Origin: Fervidibacillus halotolerans
GTDB lineage: Bacteria; Bacillota; Bacilli; Bacillales; Caldibacillaceae
Length of the DNA: 64,000 nucleotides
NCBI RefSeq assembly: GCF_026547205.1
Contig: NZ_CP106877.1
Coordinates: 1,576,771 to 1,640,770, forward strand
Reading direction: 5' to 3'
Shown here: in pieces, positions 41,074 through 50,581 of the stretch
How the letters are laid out: each line of letters opens with the position of its first letter
How positions within the stretch are numbered: the stretch's first letter is position 1
The notes under the pieces: model-generated
The model's database searches: none
The model's input: only the letters and a program-made list of their open reading frames with translations
Told to the model about the DNA's origin: nothing
Program-made: the position numbers and the translations under genes

Positions 41074-41997
41074 ATGTTTGAAGACTTGAAAAACGAAACA
41101 AAGAAAGACTCTACCTTTCATTCAAGCCTAACTTCTGACAGAAAAGAGGATGTTAACCAAGAGGAAGTGGAAGGGGAAAATCGGACCAAAGAAAATTCAC
41201 GGGAACATGTTGAAAACGAAACGGATGAACAAATTGAAAAGGATATAACCGAAAACGAGCAAAAAGATACAGAGAGTAAGGATCAAATTAACGAAAGCTT
41301 AATTTAGGATTTATGACTTGTAGCTAAAACCGTATCAAGAGTCGTTGACGGTGATATAGTCGAGTTATCTGGTGGTAGAAAGGTACAATTCATTGGCGTC
41401 ATTACTCCTAATTCGATAAAACGGACGGAACTTTATGGAAAAGAAGCGAGCAACTATACGAAATCGAAACGAGAAGGAAAACAAGGGTATTTACAAAAGG
41501 ATGTATGTGAAACAGATCGATATGGCAGGTTGTTAAGACTCGTTTGGTTGGACGTTCCAACAGATCTTATGGACGAATATGAAATAAGAAAAAATGTTTA
41601 ATACAAATCTCCTTTTAAACGGCTATGCCGAGCCATCGACGTATCATCTTGATGTAACTTATGCGGAATATTTTCGAAAATTTGCCCGTGAAGCTCGTGA
41701 AAAAGAAATCGGTTTATGGGCATATGGTGAAGACGGTACAACGAAGGGAGATTTCGATTCCACAGAATTAACGAGTTCAACCATAGTGATAGGATGTCAA
41801 ATTCAAAATCTAGTCCCTCCAATTCTCCAAACCGTTCAAACGCTGACTATCCTTCTACCCCTTCATCGGGAGAAAGAGAAAGTTTTAAAAATTGTACGGA
41901 GCTTAGAAAAGTTTCCTCTAACGGCGTATCGGCTGATCATCCAGCTTATGCACCGAAACACGATCAGGATTAAGAAGGGTGGGCTTGTAAAAGATAA
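41074..41997 (+). pseudogene. Decayed secreted thermonuclease (SNase) gene with Excalibur domain
   Basis: The remnant runs: acidic linker (EDLKNETKKDSTF and on) ending in TAG and TGA stops near 41305-41317; then in the same frame AKTVSRVVDGDIVELSGGRK and TDRYGRLLRLVWLDVP of the staphylococcal-nuclease fold; a frameshift in an A6 run near 41590; LLLNGYAEPSTYHLDVTYAE and KEIGLWAYGEDGTTKGDF in another frame; a second shift near 41780; and an Excalibur-like end (FKNCTELRKV, DHPAYAPKH) with one more stop. Catalytic residues are lost too: the usual R, D and E of VRLIGVDTPE read Q, I and N. No signal peptide remains that I can identify. Confidence 0.85.
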
Positions 41998-42011
41998 TCA
42001 TCTTCCAATAT

Positions 42012-42045
42012 GAAAGGAGCTGCTCAAAAGTACAGCTCCTTTCTT
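42012..42045 (+). terminator. Terminator-like hairpin related to the dispersed repeat, copy B
   Basis: AAAGGAGCTG and CAGCTCCTTT pair across CTCAAAAGTA and are followed by CTTCGC. The core CTGCTCAAAAGTACAG matches the left end of the repeats at 13446 and 57599, but the match stops after about 35 bases. Confidence 0.65.
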
Positions 42046-42461
42046 CGCAAATAAATGGGAGTCATCTCCATTAGGAAGATGGTTTGAATTAGATAGTTAA
42101 AAAAACGTATTCCATTCAAAGGTCAACTTTGGATTGCCTGTACAAAATATACAGGTAAAAAGAGAGCCATGATTGTGTAGCGACACCTTTTTTAAAAAGA
42201 TAAATAATTTTTCCATATAATTACCGAGATATAAATTATGTTCATCTAGTTTTCTATTTTTTCTTCATACGGACTGCTTTTTCAAATAAGTTTCTAAGAA
42301 AAACGTTTTTGTGTAAGAAATTAAAACGTAACCAGAAAACATAAACCTTCCCTAAACTAGTTGCGATGTTTTCTCGGGAAGAAACTTGCATTTTTCCAAT
42401 GAGCCTTGATTATTAACAAGTAAAAATACGGACGCGATCGATGGGATTCTATTACTCCGAT
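42046..42461. other. Near-empty AT-rich intergenic region
   Basis: No known gene is seen. A small inverted repeat (CCTGTA, seven bases, TACAGG) lies near 42139-42157. A minus-strand ORF of 45 codons (42391-42254) starting MQVSSRENIATSLGKVYVFW has only a weak ribosome site and no recognised family, so I do not call it a gene. The region follows the decayed nuclease and may be leftover sequence. Confidence 0.45.
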
Positions 42462-42692
42462 TTATTTCATTTCTCCTAATTGTTCCTCGCATTTTTTCCT
42501 CGCCCTTTGAAAAAAATAAGCAAATAGAAGGAAGAGAATAGCTCCGATGAAAAGAAGTGCTAGTTTTCCAGTCGGTAAACTCGATCCTTTTATGACGATT
42601 CCTAAATATAGAAACGTACTTAAAGCGAGGAGAATTTGACTGTAATTTTTATAATCAACGATTTTTCCTAGTAGTCGATCTTTTTGATTCAT
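42462..42692 (-). CDS. yrhC: YrhC family membrane protein
   Basis: A 76-residue protein with two membrane helices (about 18-35 and 42-62) and a charged tail, beginning MNQKDRLLGKIVDYKNYSQIL. It matches YrhC, which in B. subtilis ends the yrrT-mtnN-mccA-mccB-yrhC methionine-to-cysteine operon and has no known function. Here it follows mtnN with a terminator between, and mccAB are absent. Confidence 0.85.
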   Translation of the reverse strand: MNQKDRLLGKIVDYKNYSQILLALSTFLYLGIVIKGSSLPTGKLALLFIGAILFLLFAYFFQRARKKCEEQLGEMK

Positions 42693-42769
42693 CCAATCAC
42701 CATCCTTCTAAACGTGATAAATCTAGCATAACATGAATAAGGTTCAATTTTTTTAAGCAATTTCAGGAA

Positions 42770-42801
42770 AAAAAGAAGGATACGGAAAAACACCGTACCC
42801 T
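42770..42801 (-). terminator. Intrinsic terminator after mtnN
   Basis: On the minus strand AGGGTACGG and CCGTATCCT pair (one G-U) across TGTTTTT and are followed by TCTTTTTT. Confidence 0.82.
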
Positions 42802-42835
42802 TGTCCATTTCGGAAATATTTTTTAATATGTTTTC

Positions 42836-43528
42836 TTACACGTTTAACATTTTCACCATACTCATCACTAGTTGAGCAGAATGAACCGCCGCTTTTTCCA
42901 AAAATTGGTCGAAGGAAATTTCCGATTCTTTCCCTGCGATATCCGATAAGGAACGGATAATAACGAACGGTTTTTCATATTGATAACACACTTGTCCAAT
43001 GGCCGCCGCTTCCATTTCAACTGCTTGTACATCTTCGAAATGGCTGACAATCGTATTCACCCGATTTGGATCATTCATAAATGAGTCTCCGGAGACAATT
43101 AAACCGGTTTTCGTTTTTCTATTTATCTCCTTCGCAGAATGAACAGCGATCTCGATAAGCTTTTTGTCCGCAACAAAGGCAGGTGGTAGTTGAGGAACTT
43201 GTCCGTATTCATATCCGAAGGCGGTCACATCCACATCATGGTGACGGACTTCTGTCGATATGACAATGTCCCCAATGTCTAGTTCCCGATTTAATCCTCC
43301 GGCAGATCCGGTATTAATAATCGATGTTGGATTGTATCGTTCCATCAAAATAGTAGTGGACATACTAGCATTGACCTTACCGATACCAGATTTCAATAAA
43401 ACGACATCTTTTCCATTTAGTTTTCCAGATGTAAATTGACAATGGGCAATTGTCTCCATCCTTCGATTTTCCATCTGATCTCGGATCATTTTTACCTCTT
43501 CTTCCATCGCACCGATAATTCCAATCAT
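42836..43528 (-). CDS. mtnN: 5'-methylthioadenosine/S-adenosylhomocysteine nucleosidase
   Basis: MtnN (230 aa) removes adenine from methylthioadenosine and S-adenosylhomocysteine, recycling methionine and feeding the S-ribosylhomocysteine used by LuxS. Motifs are [30 protein letters not shown], and the C-terminal [11 protein letters not shown] and SDIAG with catalytic glutamate and aspartate. It lies 13 bases after yrrS. Confidence 0.96.
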   Translation of the reverse strand: MIGIIGAMEEEVKMIRDQMENRRMETIAHCQFTSGKLNGKDVVLLKSGIGKVNASMSTTILMERYNPTSIINTGSAGGLNRELDIGDIVISTEVRHHDVDVTAFGYEYGQVPQLPPAFVADKKLIEIAVHSAKEINRKTKTGLIVSGDSFMNDPNRVNTIVSHFEDVQAVEMEAAAIGQVCYQYEKPFVIIRSLSDIAGKESEISFDQFLEKAAVHSAQLVMSMVKMLNV

Positions 43529-43540
43529 GTTTTTATCTCC

Positions 43541-44245
43541 TTACGATTTTTTATCATTTTCCTGTAAATATTCCAGTTTCGTCGGTTTCCAACCTTTTCC
43601 ATCCACCCATTCTAAATACACGCGATACACTTGTCCATCATCCTTCGCTTCAATTGTGCCGATTACGTGTTTATTTGGAATTTCTCCCCGTTCAAGCCAC
43701 CATACGATTAAATTGTCCACCGTTGTATCCGTGGCATAGGCTAGCGCTTGCTCCATTTCGATTCGATCGGTGGATCCTTCATCGTACACGGTTACATGCT
43801 CTCCAGTTTGGGATGTTCCAATCGGTTGCCACGAAGGATTAACAACGGTTTTAATCACATTCGGGTCGTCGGATTGTTCTTCCACAATTACACCGGTCTC
43901 TTCTCCATCCGTCATTTTTTCTTTTGTTTGTTCATCAGAAGATGGAGATTCTACCTGATTGTCGGTCCCTTCGTCAACGCCATTAGTATTTTCCTCCCCC
44001 TCGTTTTCTTCACTGTTTTCCCCTTCGTTCGCCCTTCCATCGTTTACAACTTCTGTCTCATCATTTTGCGAACTACTCGCCTGTTCGTTTTCGGAATTAT
44101 TTGAAAATAATATAGAATAACCGACGATGATAATCGCCAAAAAGACGATACCAATTAAAATATTTAATATGATATCCTTTTTCCTTCTTTTTTTCGCATG
44201 TTGTTCCATCCGTGACCGACGGATTGGCGGATAATAATTTGACAT
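43541..44245 (-). CDS. yrrS: YrrS family protein (DUF1510)
   Basis: A 234-residue protein: basic N-terminus (MSNYYPPIRRSRMEQHAKKRRKK), one membrane helix (about 25-47), a long low-complexity Glu/Asn/Ser region, and a folded C-terminal DUF1510 domain (PNVIKTVVNPSWQPIGTSQ). The ATG at 44245 has GGGGGAGG seven bases before it. It is cotranscribed with pbpI in Bacillus and is thought to accompany that wall enzyme; its role is unknown. Confidence 0.9.
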   Translation of the reverse strand: MSNYYPPIRRSRMEQHAKKRRKKDIILNILIGIVFLAIIIVGYSILFSNNSENEQASSSQNDETEVVNDGRANEGENSEENEGEENTNGVDEGTDNQVESPSSDEQTKEKMTDGEETGVIVEEQSDDPNVIKTVVNPSWQPIGTSQTGEHVTVYDEGSTDRIEMEQALAYATDTTVDNLIVWWLERGEIPNKHVIGTIEAKDDGQVYRVYLEWVDGKGWKPTKLEYLQENDKKS

Positions 44246-44353
44246 ATTCGAACCTCCCCCATTTGAAACATCTAATCTTATATTAAAATAAAATGTCCGA
44301 TTGTACAGTGAAAAATCAAAAACATTTTGCAACGATTTGTAGTATTGAAAATA

Positions 44354-46114
44354 TTAATTATGGTCATATGCATATAAAAAATTGACAATATCCTTAGTTA
44401 TGGAAATCGGAGAAGTCGTTTCTTTTTTTGCATCCAATTGAACGACGACGAGTGCATATTTCGGATCCGTAAAGGGAAAGAATCCAGCAAACCACTTGTT
44501 GACGAGTTGTTCTTCCCTGTCGGCTACAAATTTTCCCGTTTCCGCCGTTCCCGTCTTTCCTGCCACTTCGTAAGGAAGATCTTGGAGAGCCCTTGCCGTG
44601 CCCTTCGGATTAACGACGACTTCCCGTAACAATTGACGCAATTTTTCCGCTGTATAAGGGCTGACCGCTCGTTTCCCTCTATCCATCGGAAAGGAAAAGA
44701 AATTCGTACCGTTTTGATATTCGATTGACGAGACAGCACGTACTGAATAAAGTTCCCCGCCCCTTGCAATCGACGCCATCATATTCGCAACAGAAAGGGG
44801 GGTTAGCTTCACATTTAATTGTCCGATTCCTACTAGACGGACAAGTCGAGGATCCGTTCGTTCCGTATCGGATAGGAAAATTTGCCCCCGCTCTTCATCC
44901 GCTAATTGGGAAAAATCTTGAAAATGAAACACATCCCCTTCCCAACCGACTTGATCGATTAAACCGAACCGTTCCGCATAAGATTCAATTAAATGGGGAT
45001 CGATTGCAGCGATTTCTTCAGCCATAGTAGCAAAGGTTTGATTACAACTAACTGCAAAACTGTCGCGAAATGTTAATATTCCGTGATCAAATACTTCATC
45101 TACTTCCCCATGAATCGTCTTACTACAGTCGAACGTTCTCGACGGGGAATTTCGTTTATAATCGATCGATATTGCGGCGATTACCGTTTTAAAAATCGAA
45201 CCGGGGAATTGGGGCTTTAACATGTAATTAATCAAGCCACCGTTTTTGTAAGGTGCTTGTTCGTCTATTTTCGGTCTTGACACATTGGCTATAATCGAGT
45301 TGGATTCGATATCTAATAATACGATCCCCCCTTTTTCCATCTCATAATGGTCGGCGATGATCTCTAATTGTTTTTGAATATGAAAATCGAGGGTTGTAAT
45401 AATTTTGATTGGATAGAACGGATTCGACGGATGGATGTATTTCACATCGAGACCGAAAAGAGGTCCACCCCTTCCATCCACGTGGTAAACAAGCTTCGTT
45501 TGCTCATCTTGGATTAGAAAGGGATCGAAACTCTTTTCAAGACCGGTGATGCCCATCACCGTCTGATCGGAATAATTTTGATCCGGATACCGATTTTTTA
45601 ATTCTATTGCATTTTCACCAGTTATTCCAATTAGCTGGGATGCAAACTGATGGGGGCGCTCAAACTGTTTTGTTACAGCAAATACACCTGGAATTTCCAG
45701 CGAGTTAATTTGTTCCACTTGCCAATCCTTTAAAACGACTGGGCCATTATCATGAAAAACAACCGGATCCTTTGCTTCCTTTATTTGCTCCAACAATTGT
45801 TCTGGAGAATAACCGATCACTTCTGCCACTTTTTCCACATTCCAATCCATCTCTTTCAAAAAAGGGAATAAGATGAGAACAGATCGGGGCTCTGTCGTAA
45901 GGGGCGTTCCATGTTTATCGTAAAACTTTCCCCTTCCATTATCGATTACCACTTGTTTCGTCCTTTGTCGAACACTTGCTTCCAATAAATTGATGTTTTC
46001 TTTTGAAAAATGTTCCGTATCGATTAATTGAATTTGAGCCAATCGACTTATAAGAATGATTATACCTATTAAACAAACATAGGCTAATCCTTTTATTCGT
46101 TTTCTCGTCATCAT
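44354..46114 (-). CDS. pbpI: Penicillin-binding protein, class B (PbpI/YrrR)
   Basis: A class B PBP of about 586 aa. One N-terminal membrane helix is followed by the pedestal domain and a transpeptidase domain with the three active-site motifs: SIFK (PGSIFKTVIA), SCN (FAVSCNQTFA) and KTGTAE. It cross-links peptidoglycan. In B. subtilis the gene is sporulation-associated. The ATG at 46114 follows GGGAGG by five bases, with a second ATG directly after it. Confidence 0.92.
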   Translation of the reverse strand: MMTRKRIKGLAYVCLIGIIILISRLAQIQLIDTEHFSKENINLLEASVRQRTKQVVIDNGRGKFYDKHGTPLTTEPRSVLILFPFLKEMDWNVEKVAEVIGYSPEQLLEQIKEAKDPVVFHDNGPVVLKDWQVEQINSLEIPGVFAVTKQFERPHQFASQLIGITGENAIELKNRYPDQNYSDQTVMGITGLEKSFDPFLIQDEQTKLVYHVDGRGGPLFGLDVKYIHPSNPFYPIKIITTLDFHIQKQLEIIADHYEMEKGGIVLLDIESNSIIANVSRPKIDEQAPYKNGGLINYMLKPQFPGSIFKTVIAAISIDYKRNSPSRTFDCSKTIHGEVDEVFDHGILTFRDSFAVSCNQTFATMAEEIAAIDPHLIESYAERFGLIDQVGWEGDVFHFQDFSQLADEERGQIFLSDTERTDPRLVRLVGIGQLNVKLTPLSVANMMASIARGGELYSVRAVSSIEYQNGTNFFSFPMDRGKRAVSPYTAEKLRQLLREVVVNPKGTARALQDLPYEVAGKTGTAETGKFVADREEQLVNKWFAGFFPFTDPKYALVVVQLDAKKETTSPISITKDIVNFLYAYDHN

Positions 46115-46203
46115 AAACGCCTCCCTTCCCATTGTTAACGGGATCGGGAGGTTTTAATCGGCCTATTCCTTTTTCTTTATGAAAAATAGTCCTTTCAAAC
46201 GTA

Positions 46204-46250
46204 GGAAAAGGGACAGCTTTTCGTATGGAAATTTCAACTGTCCCTTGGTT
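46204..46250 (-). terminator. Intrinsic terminator of greA
   Basis: On the minus strand AAGGGACAG and CTGTCCCTT pair perfectly at the base, with further partial pairing (TTGAAA / TTTC) inside, and TTTTCC follows. It separates greA from pbpI. Confidence 0.85.
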
Positions 46251-46254
46251 TTGT

Positions 46255-46731
46255 TTATTTTACAGCGATAATTTTTACATTATATTCCCCACCGGGCGTT
46301 TGAACGGCGACTTCATCACCGATTTTCTTACCTAACAAACTTTTCGCAATCGGTGAATCATTGGATATTTTCCCTTCAAAGGGATCGGCTTCAGCACTTC
46401 CCACAATCGTATACGTTTCTTCCTCACCATCTGGGAGTTCAACAAACGTAACGGTTTTTCCTAATGTAACGGTATCGACATTATCTCCATTATCTTCAAT
46501 AATAACAGCATTTCGAAGCATTTTTTCTAAAAGGGCAATTCTACCTTCAACAAAGGCCTGTTCTTCCTTTGCGGAATCGTACTCGGAATTTTCCGATAGG
46601 TCGCCGAAACTTCGAGCGACTTTAATTTTTTCAACAACTTCCTTTCTACGAACCGTTTTTAAATATTCAAGTTCTTTAATAATTTTTTCTTTTCCCTCTT
46701 TTGTCATCGGATATTGTTTTTCTGTTGCCAT
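46255..46731 (-). CDS. greA: Transcription elongation factor GreA
   Basis: GreA (158 aa) rescues backtracked RNA polymerase by stimulating transcript cleavage. The N-terminal coiled coil carries the acidic tip ([18 protein letters not shown]) and the C-terminal FKBP-like domain ends GEYNVKI. The ATG at 46731 follows AGGAG by ten bases. It lies alone between udk and its own terminator. Confidence 0.97.
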   Translation of the reverse strand: MATEKQYPMTKEGKEKIIKELEYLKTVRRKEVVEKIKVARSFGDLSENSEYDSAKEEQAFVEGRIALLEKMLRNAVIIEDNGDNVDTVTLGKTVTFVELPDGEEETYTIVGSAEADPFEGKISNDSPIAKSLLGKKIGDEVAVQTPGGEYNVKIIAVK

Positions 46732-46863
46732 CGTCAATTCACTCCTTAACTATTTCTCCCATAGCAAATTTTATGAACAACCTTCGCTCGGTATGTTCAC
46801 CCATTGCTTTTATTTTTTTCATTCATCTATTCAGTGTTTTATATCATTAATTATGATATTTTT

Positions 46864-47499
46864 TCATAAAAATGACTTTTGTTCAAGAATTGTTTGAATT
46901 TTCGTTACCATCAAATCGATGGCGACACGATTTTGTCCACCTTCCGGAATGATAATATCCGCATATCGTTTTGTCGGTTCGATAAATTGGTTATGCATCG
47001 GTCTGACGACAGATACATATTGATTAATGACCGAATCCATCGTTCGACCCCTTTCCTTCGTATCCCGTAAAAGGCGGCGAATTAGTCGAATATCCGCATC
47101 CGTATCGACGAATAATTTAATATCCATTAAATTACGTAATCGTTCATCTTCTAATACTAATATTCCTTCCACTATGATTACGTGTCTCGGTTCGACCCGG
47201 ATCACTTCCTTTGAGCGGGTGTGTATTTTATAATCGTAAACTGGTTTATCGATCGGTTTATACTGTAACAGTTGTTCGATATGAGAAATTAATAAATCCG
47301 TATCAAAAGCCAAAGGGTGGTCATAATTCGTCTTTAGCCTTTCTTCAAAGGTTTTATCACTTTGATCTTTATAGTATGCATCTTGTTCAATCATGACGAT
47401 GGATTGTTCGCCAAACCGTTCACAGATAGCTTTTGTGACAGTCGTCTTTCCTGAGCCGGAACCACCCGCCACACCGATGACGACAGGTCTTGGGTACAT
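46864..47499 (-). CDS. udk: Uridine kinase
   Basis: Udk (211 aa) phosphorylates uridine and cytidine. The P-loop is [20 protein letters not shown], the YYKDQ loop and [15 protein letters not shown] complete the family pattern. It follows trhP2 by one base and ends the mltG-trmR-trhP1-trhP2-udk operon. Confidence 0.96.
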   Translation of the reverse strand: MYPRPVVIGVAGGSGSGKTTVTKAICERFGEQSIVMIEQDAYYKDQSDKTFEERLKTNYDHPLAFDTDLLISHIEQLLQYKPIDKPVYDYKIHTRSKEVIRVEPRHVIIVEGILVLEDERLRNLMDIKLFVDTDADIRLIRRLLRDTKERGRTMDSVINQYVSVVRPMHNQFIEPTKRYADIIIPEGGQNRVAIDLMVTKIQTILEQKSFL

Positions 47500-47500
47500 A

Positions 47501-48769
47501 CTAAATCTCCTTCCGCATTAGGTTAAATCGTTTTACCGGTATTTTCGTTTTAAATTGGACGATTTGGAGAGGGTGTCTTGCCGCATCGATTTCATTTCCT
47601 TCCTCATCCCATATTTTTCCAATTTCCATCGAAAATTGTTCAATGTCTGGACCAAAAAATTCCACTTTATCCCCCGGTCGAAAATAATTTCGTTGTTGTA
47701 ACGTTACGATCCCCCTCTCTTCATCATAGTCTAAAACCATTCCAGCAAATTCGTGACTTGGCTTATGACTATGGGTACCGAACATTTGTTCCTTGTATCC
47801 TGGGACTCCTTCAAAAAAGGCAGGAGCTGTATCCCGATTGGCACATTTTGATAATTCATAAATCCATTCGGGCTGAATCTTGAAATGATCAGGATCTGCA
47901 CAATAGGCATCGATGACTTTTCGGTACACACTGACAACCGTCGCAATGTAATGGATCGATTTCATACGTCCTTCGATTTTCAAACTATCAATCCCTAAAT
48001 CGATCATTTTCGGGATGGACCGAACCAAATTTAAATCCTTTGGACTCATGGAAAATGGGGCATCCTGTTCAACGAACAACGGAAGATCCCGACCATTTTC
48101 TGAGCGATACAAAAAGTAATCCCAACGACAGCTTTGGCTGCATCCACCACGATTGGAATCCCTTGCAGTCATATGGTTGCTCAAGACACAACGGCCGGAA
48201 TAGGCGATGCACATCGCACCGTGAATAAATGTCTCGATTTCGATATCGACTTTTTCTTTAATTTCTCTAATTTCCTTTGCACTCATTTCCCGGGCTAAGA
48301 CGACCCGATCTAAGCCTTCCTCTTTCCAAAATTGAACCGCCTTCCAATTCGACAAGGATTGTTGGGTACTTAAATGAATTTCGAGACTCGGGGCCACCCT
48401 TTTACACGTTTCAATAATGAGTGGATCGGCAACGATAATTCCCGTAACCCCCGCATCTTCAATCCCTTTTAAATATTCCTCCAAGCCGGGGATATTTTCA
48501 TTATGTGCGTAAATGTTTGTTGTTACATATATTTTAGCACCATGCTTTTTCGCAAATTGCACGCCTTCTCTCATTTCCTCAAGGGAAAAATTATCAGCGT
48601 TGGAGCGCAAACCATATTCTTGTCCACCTAAGTAAACGGCATCTGCGCCGTAAAGAATAGCAATTTTCAATTTTTCCAAATTCCCAGCAGGAGCCAATAG
48701 TTCAGGCTTTTTCAAAATAACCCGCTTTCTATTTTCTACATAATCCATTTGTTGGGGATGGTTTGGCAT
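47501..48769 (-). CDS. trhP2: tRNA hydroxylation protein TrhP2 (U32 peptidase family)
   Basis: A U32 family protein of 422 aa (YrrO) with [25 protein letters not shown] and the cysteine-containing signature [19 protein letters not shown]. With TrhP1 it makes 5-hydroxyuridine at tRNA position 34 using prephenate. The cysteines C-x6-C ... CSQSC fit an iron-sulfur site. GGAGG lies ten bases before the ATG at 48769. trhP1 and trmR lie directly upstream, which completes the pathway. Confidence 0.92.
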   Translation of the reverse strand: MPNHPQQMDYVENRKRVILKKPELLAPAGNLEKLKIAILYGADAVYLGGQEYGLRSNADNFSLEEMREGVQFAKKHGAKIYVTTNIYAHNENIPGLEEYLKGIEDAGVTGIIVADPLIIETCKRVAPSLEIHLSTQQSLSNWKAVQFWKEEGLDRVVLAREMSAKEIREIKEKVDIEIETFIHGAMCIAYSGRCVLSNHMTARDSNRGGCSQSCRWDYFLYRSENGRDLPLFVEQDAPFSMSPKDLNLVRSIPKMIDLGIDSLKIEGRMKSIHYIATVVSVYRKVIDAYCADPDHFKIQPEWIYELSKCANRDTAPAFFEGVPGYKEQMFGTHSHKPSHEFAGMVLDYDEERGIVTLQQRNYFRPGDKVEFFGPDIEQFSMEIGKIWDEEGNEIDAARHPLQIVQFKTKIPVKRFNLMRKEI

Positions 48770-48798
48770 TCCATTTCGAGCCTCCTTCATTGAATCGA

Positions 48799-49728
48799 TC
48801 AATACACGGTCTCTTTAAAGAAAAATCCCGTATCGAGCGGTCGATCTTTCGGTTGAATGTTTTCAATTTCTTTTAAAAGCGCTTCCTTATTTTGCTCGTA
48901 CTGTTCCGGATCATTTACATACATATCGATCGCTTTTCGATATAGTTCCGTTACAGTCACGTTATATTCGACCGATTTAAATATGCCATCAATTTTAAAA
49001 GAATCGATTCCAGCATCGATTAAATCTCCTAGCTCATCAATGATACAAATATCCTTAGGACTCATAATATGGGTCCCATTTTGGTCCTCAAAAATCGGAT
49101 ATCGATTGTTTCGTTCCGGGTCGAAAAGATACAAGCTTCCACCCTCTTGTTTTTCCCTTACTTCCATCTTTCGACCGAGAAATTCGAAATAATTTCCGAT
49201 GAGCCGCCGCTTTGATTGAAACATGCACGTCATTCCATGGATTTGGACTTCGATTTCCACTTCCGCATGTTCCTTAATTTCAATCACTTCATCCATACTT
49301 AATTCTCGGGCTAAAACAGCTCTTTTCGCTCCCTTTCTGCCCCAATAATTACATGTATACCAATTGGTAGCAGTCGTTTCTGGATTCCAATGAAGTTTCA
49401 TGTTCGGTGCAACTTCCCGAGCAGTTATTAAAACGGCAGGGTCACCAAAAAGGGCCGCATCCACATTTACCTCGTTCAAAAATTGCATATAGTCTAACAG
49501 ATTATCTACTTTTTCGTTATGAAAAATTCCATTCATCGCCACATAAATCTTTTTTCCGGAATCATGGGCTAACCGGACGGATTCTTTCACCTGATCTCTC
49601 GTAAATTCACCTGCTAATCGGAGCCCATATTCCATTTCCCCGACGACAAAGGCATCTGCCCCTGCATCAATCAGCCATGGGATCTCTTCAACGGACGATG
49701 GAGTCACTAACAATTCCGGTTTTTTCAT
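48799..49728 (-). CDS. trhP1: tRNA hydroxylation protein TrhP1 (U32 peptidase family)
   Basis: The shorter U32 partner (309 aa, YrrN), starting MKKPELLVTPSSVEEIPWLI and carrying the signature EVEIQVHGMTCMFQSKRRL, in which the second cysteine of the TrhP2 pattern is absent. It acts with TrhP2 in 5-hydroxyuridine formation at tRNA U34. It overlaps trmR by four bases and precedes trhP2 by 29, so the three genes form one unit. Confidence 0.9.
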   Translation of the reverse strand: MKKPELLVTPSSVEEIPWLIDAGADAFVVGEMEYGLRLAGEFTRDQVKESVRLAHDSGKKIYVAMNGIFHNEKVDNLLDYMQFLNEVNVDAALFGDPAVLITAREVAPNMKLHWNPETTATNWYTCNYWGRKGAKRAVLARELSMDEVIEIKEHAEVEIEVQIHGMTCMFQSKRRLIGNYFEFLGRKMEVREKQEGGSLYLFDPERNNRYPIFEDQNGTHIMSPKDICIIDELGDLIDAGIDSFKIDGIFKSVEYNVTVTELYRKAIDMYVNDPEQYEQNKEALLKEIENIQPKDRPLDTGFFFKETVY

Positions 49729-50384
49729 TTTTTCACCCCATTGCTTTTACACTTTCCTATACTTACACTCATTCCGTCACCGACCGGTAATATGACCGTA
49801 TCGTATGCCGGATGGGTTAATAACCATTGATTATATTCATCGATTTTTTTTCCAATTCGTTGAAGCTTTTTATTTGGCGGTCCAGAATCATAAACATATC
49901 CTTTAAATAAAACATTGTCGGTAATGATGACTGCCCGCTCCGTTAAATATTTTTCATAATTTGTAAAAAAGGTTTTATATTGAACCTTTGCTGCATCGAT
50001 AAATAAACAATCATAGGGAGCATATAACTCCACTTTTTCCACTATATTCAATGCATCTCCTTCTAAAAGGACGATTCGATTCGAAAGTTCTGATTGAAGG
50101 ATAAACTTTCGTGCCATTTGAATTCTTTGCGGATCTTTTTCTACCGTAACAATTGTGGCATCGGTTGCCATGGCCATTCGAATGGCAGAGTAACCAATGG
50201 CTGTACCGATCTCCAATATCGTTTTCGGTTTGTACAGTTTTAAAAGTTGCAGTAAAACTTCCATACTGTACGGTTCCATAATCGGTATATATTCCTTTTT
50301 GGCGTAATTCTCTATTTCTTTCAATAGAGGCGATTTTTCAGGTATTTTCTCGTTTAAATACTCCTTTAATTTTCCATCGAGCAT
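49725..50384 (-). CDS. trmR: tRNA 5-hydroxyuridine methyltransferase TrmR
   Basis: An O-methyltransferase (219 aa, YrrM) with the SAM motif ILEIGTAIGYSAIRMA and the metal-binding aspartates of the family (FIDAAKVQY, ITDNVLFKG). TrmR methylates ho5U34 to mo5U34 in tRNAs, the step after TrhP1/TrhP2. The ATG at 50384 follows AAAGGA by eight bases. It lies between mltG and trhP1. Confidence 0.93.
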   Translation of the reverse strand: MLDGKLKEYLNEKIPEKSPLLKEIENYAKKEYIPIMEPYSMEVLLQLLKLYKPKTILEIGTAIGYSAIRMAMATDATIVTVEKDPQRIQMARKFILQSELSNRIVLLEGDALNIVEKVELYAPYDCLFIDAAKVQYKTFFTNYEKYLTERAVIITDNVLFKGYVYDSGPPNKKLQRIGKKIDEYNQWLLTHPAYDTVILPVGDGMSVSIGKCKSNGVKK

Positions 50385-50581
50385 TCCTTTATTCCTTTCA
50401 ACTATAACTAGATTATACAAGAAAAAAGAGCCATTTTAAGGATTCGGGAAATGAAATCCTTATAAATGACGCTTTTTACCACAAAATATAACTTTTTTAA
50501 TTTTACCACAAAACGTTTAAAAAAGCGACAAAGGATAAAGAAATGTGGATGGTAAAATTGTCGTTTTACGAAAAACGAATG

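Noticed and set aside
41585-41600. Programmed frameshift in the thermonuclease
   Set aside because: The A6 run could slip, but several stops, a second frameshift and lost active-site residues show plain decay.
42254-42391. Minus-strand ORF of 45 codons in the near-empty region
   Set aside because: Only a weak ribosome site, no family resemblance and basic, AT-driven composition; it could be chance.
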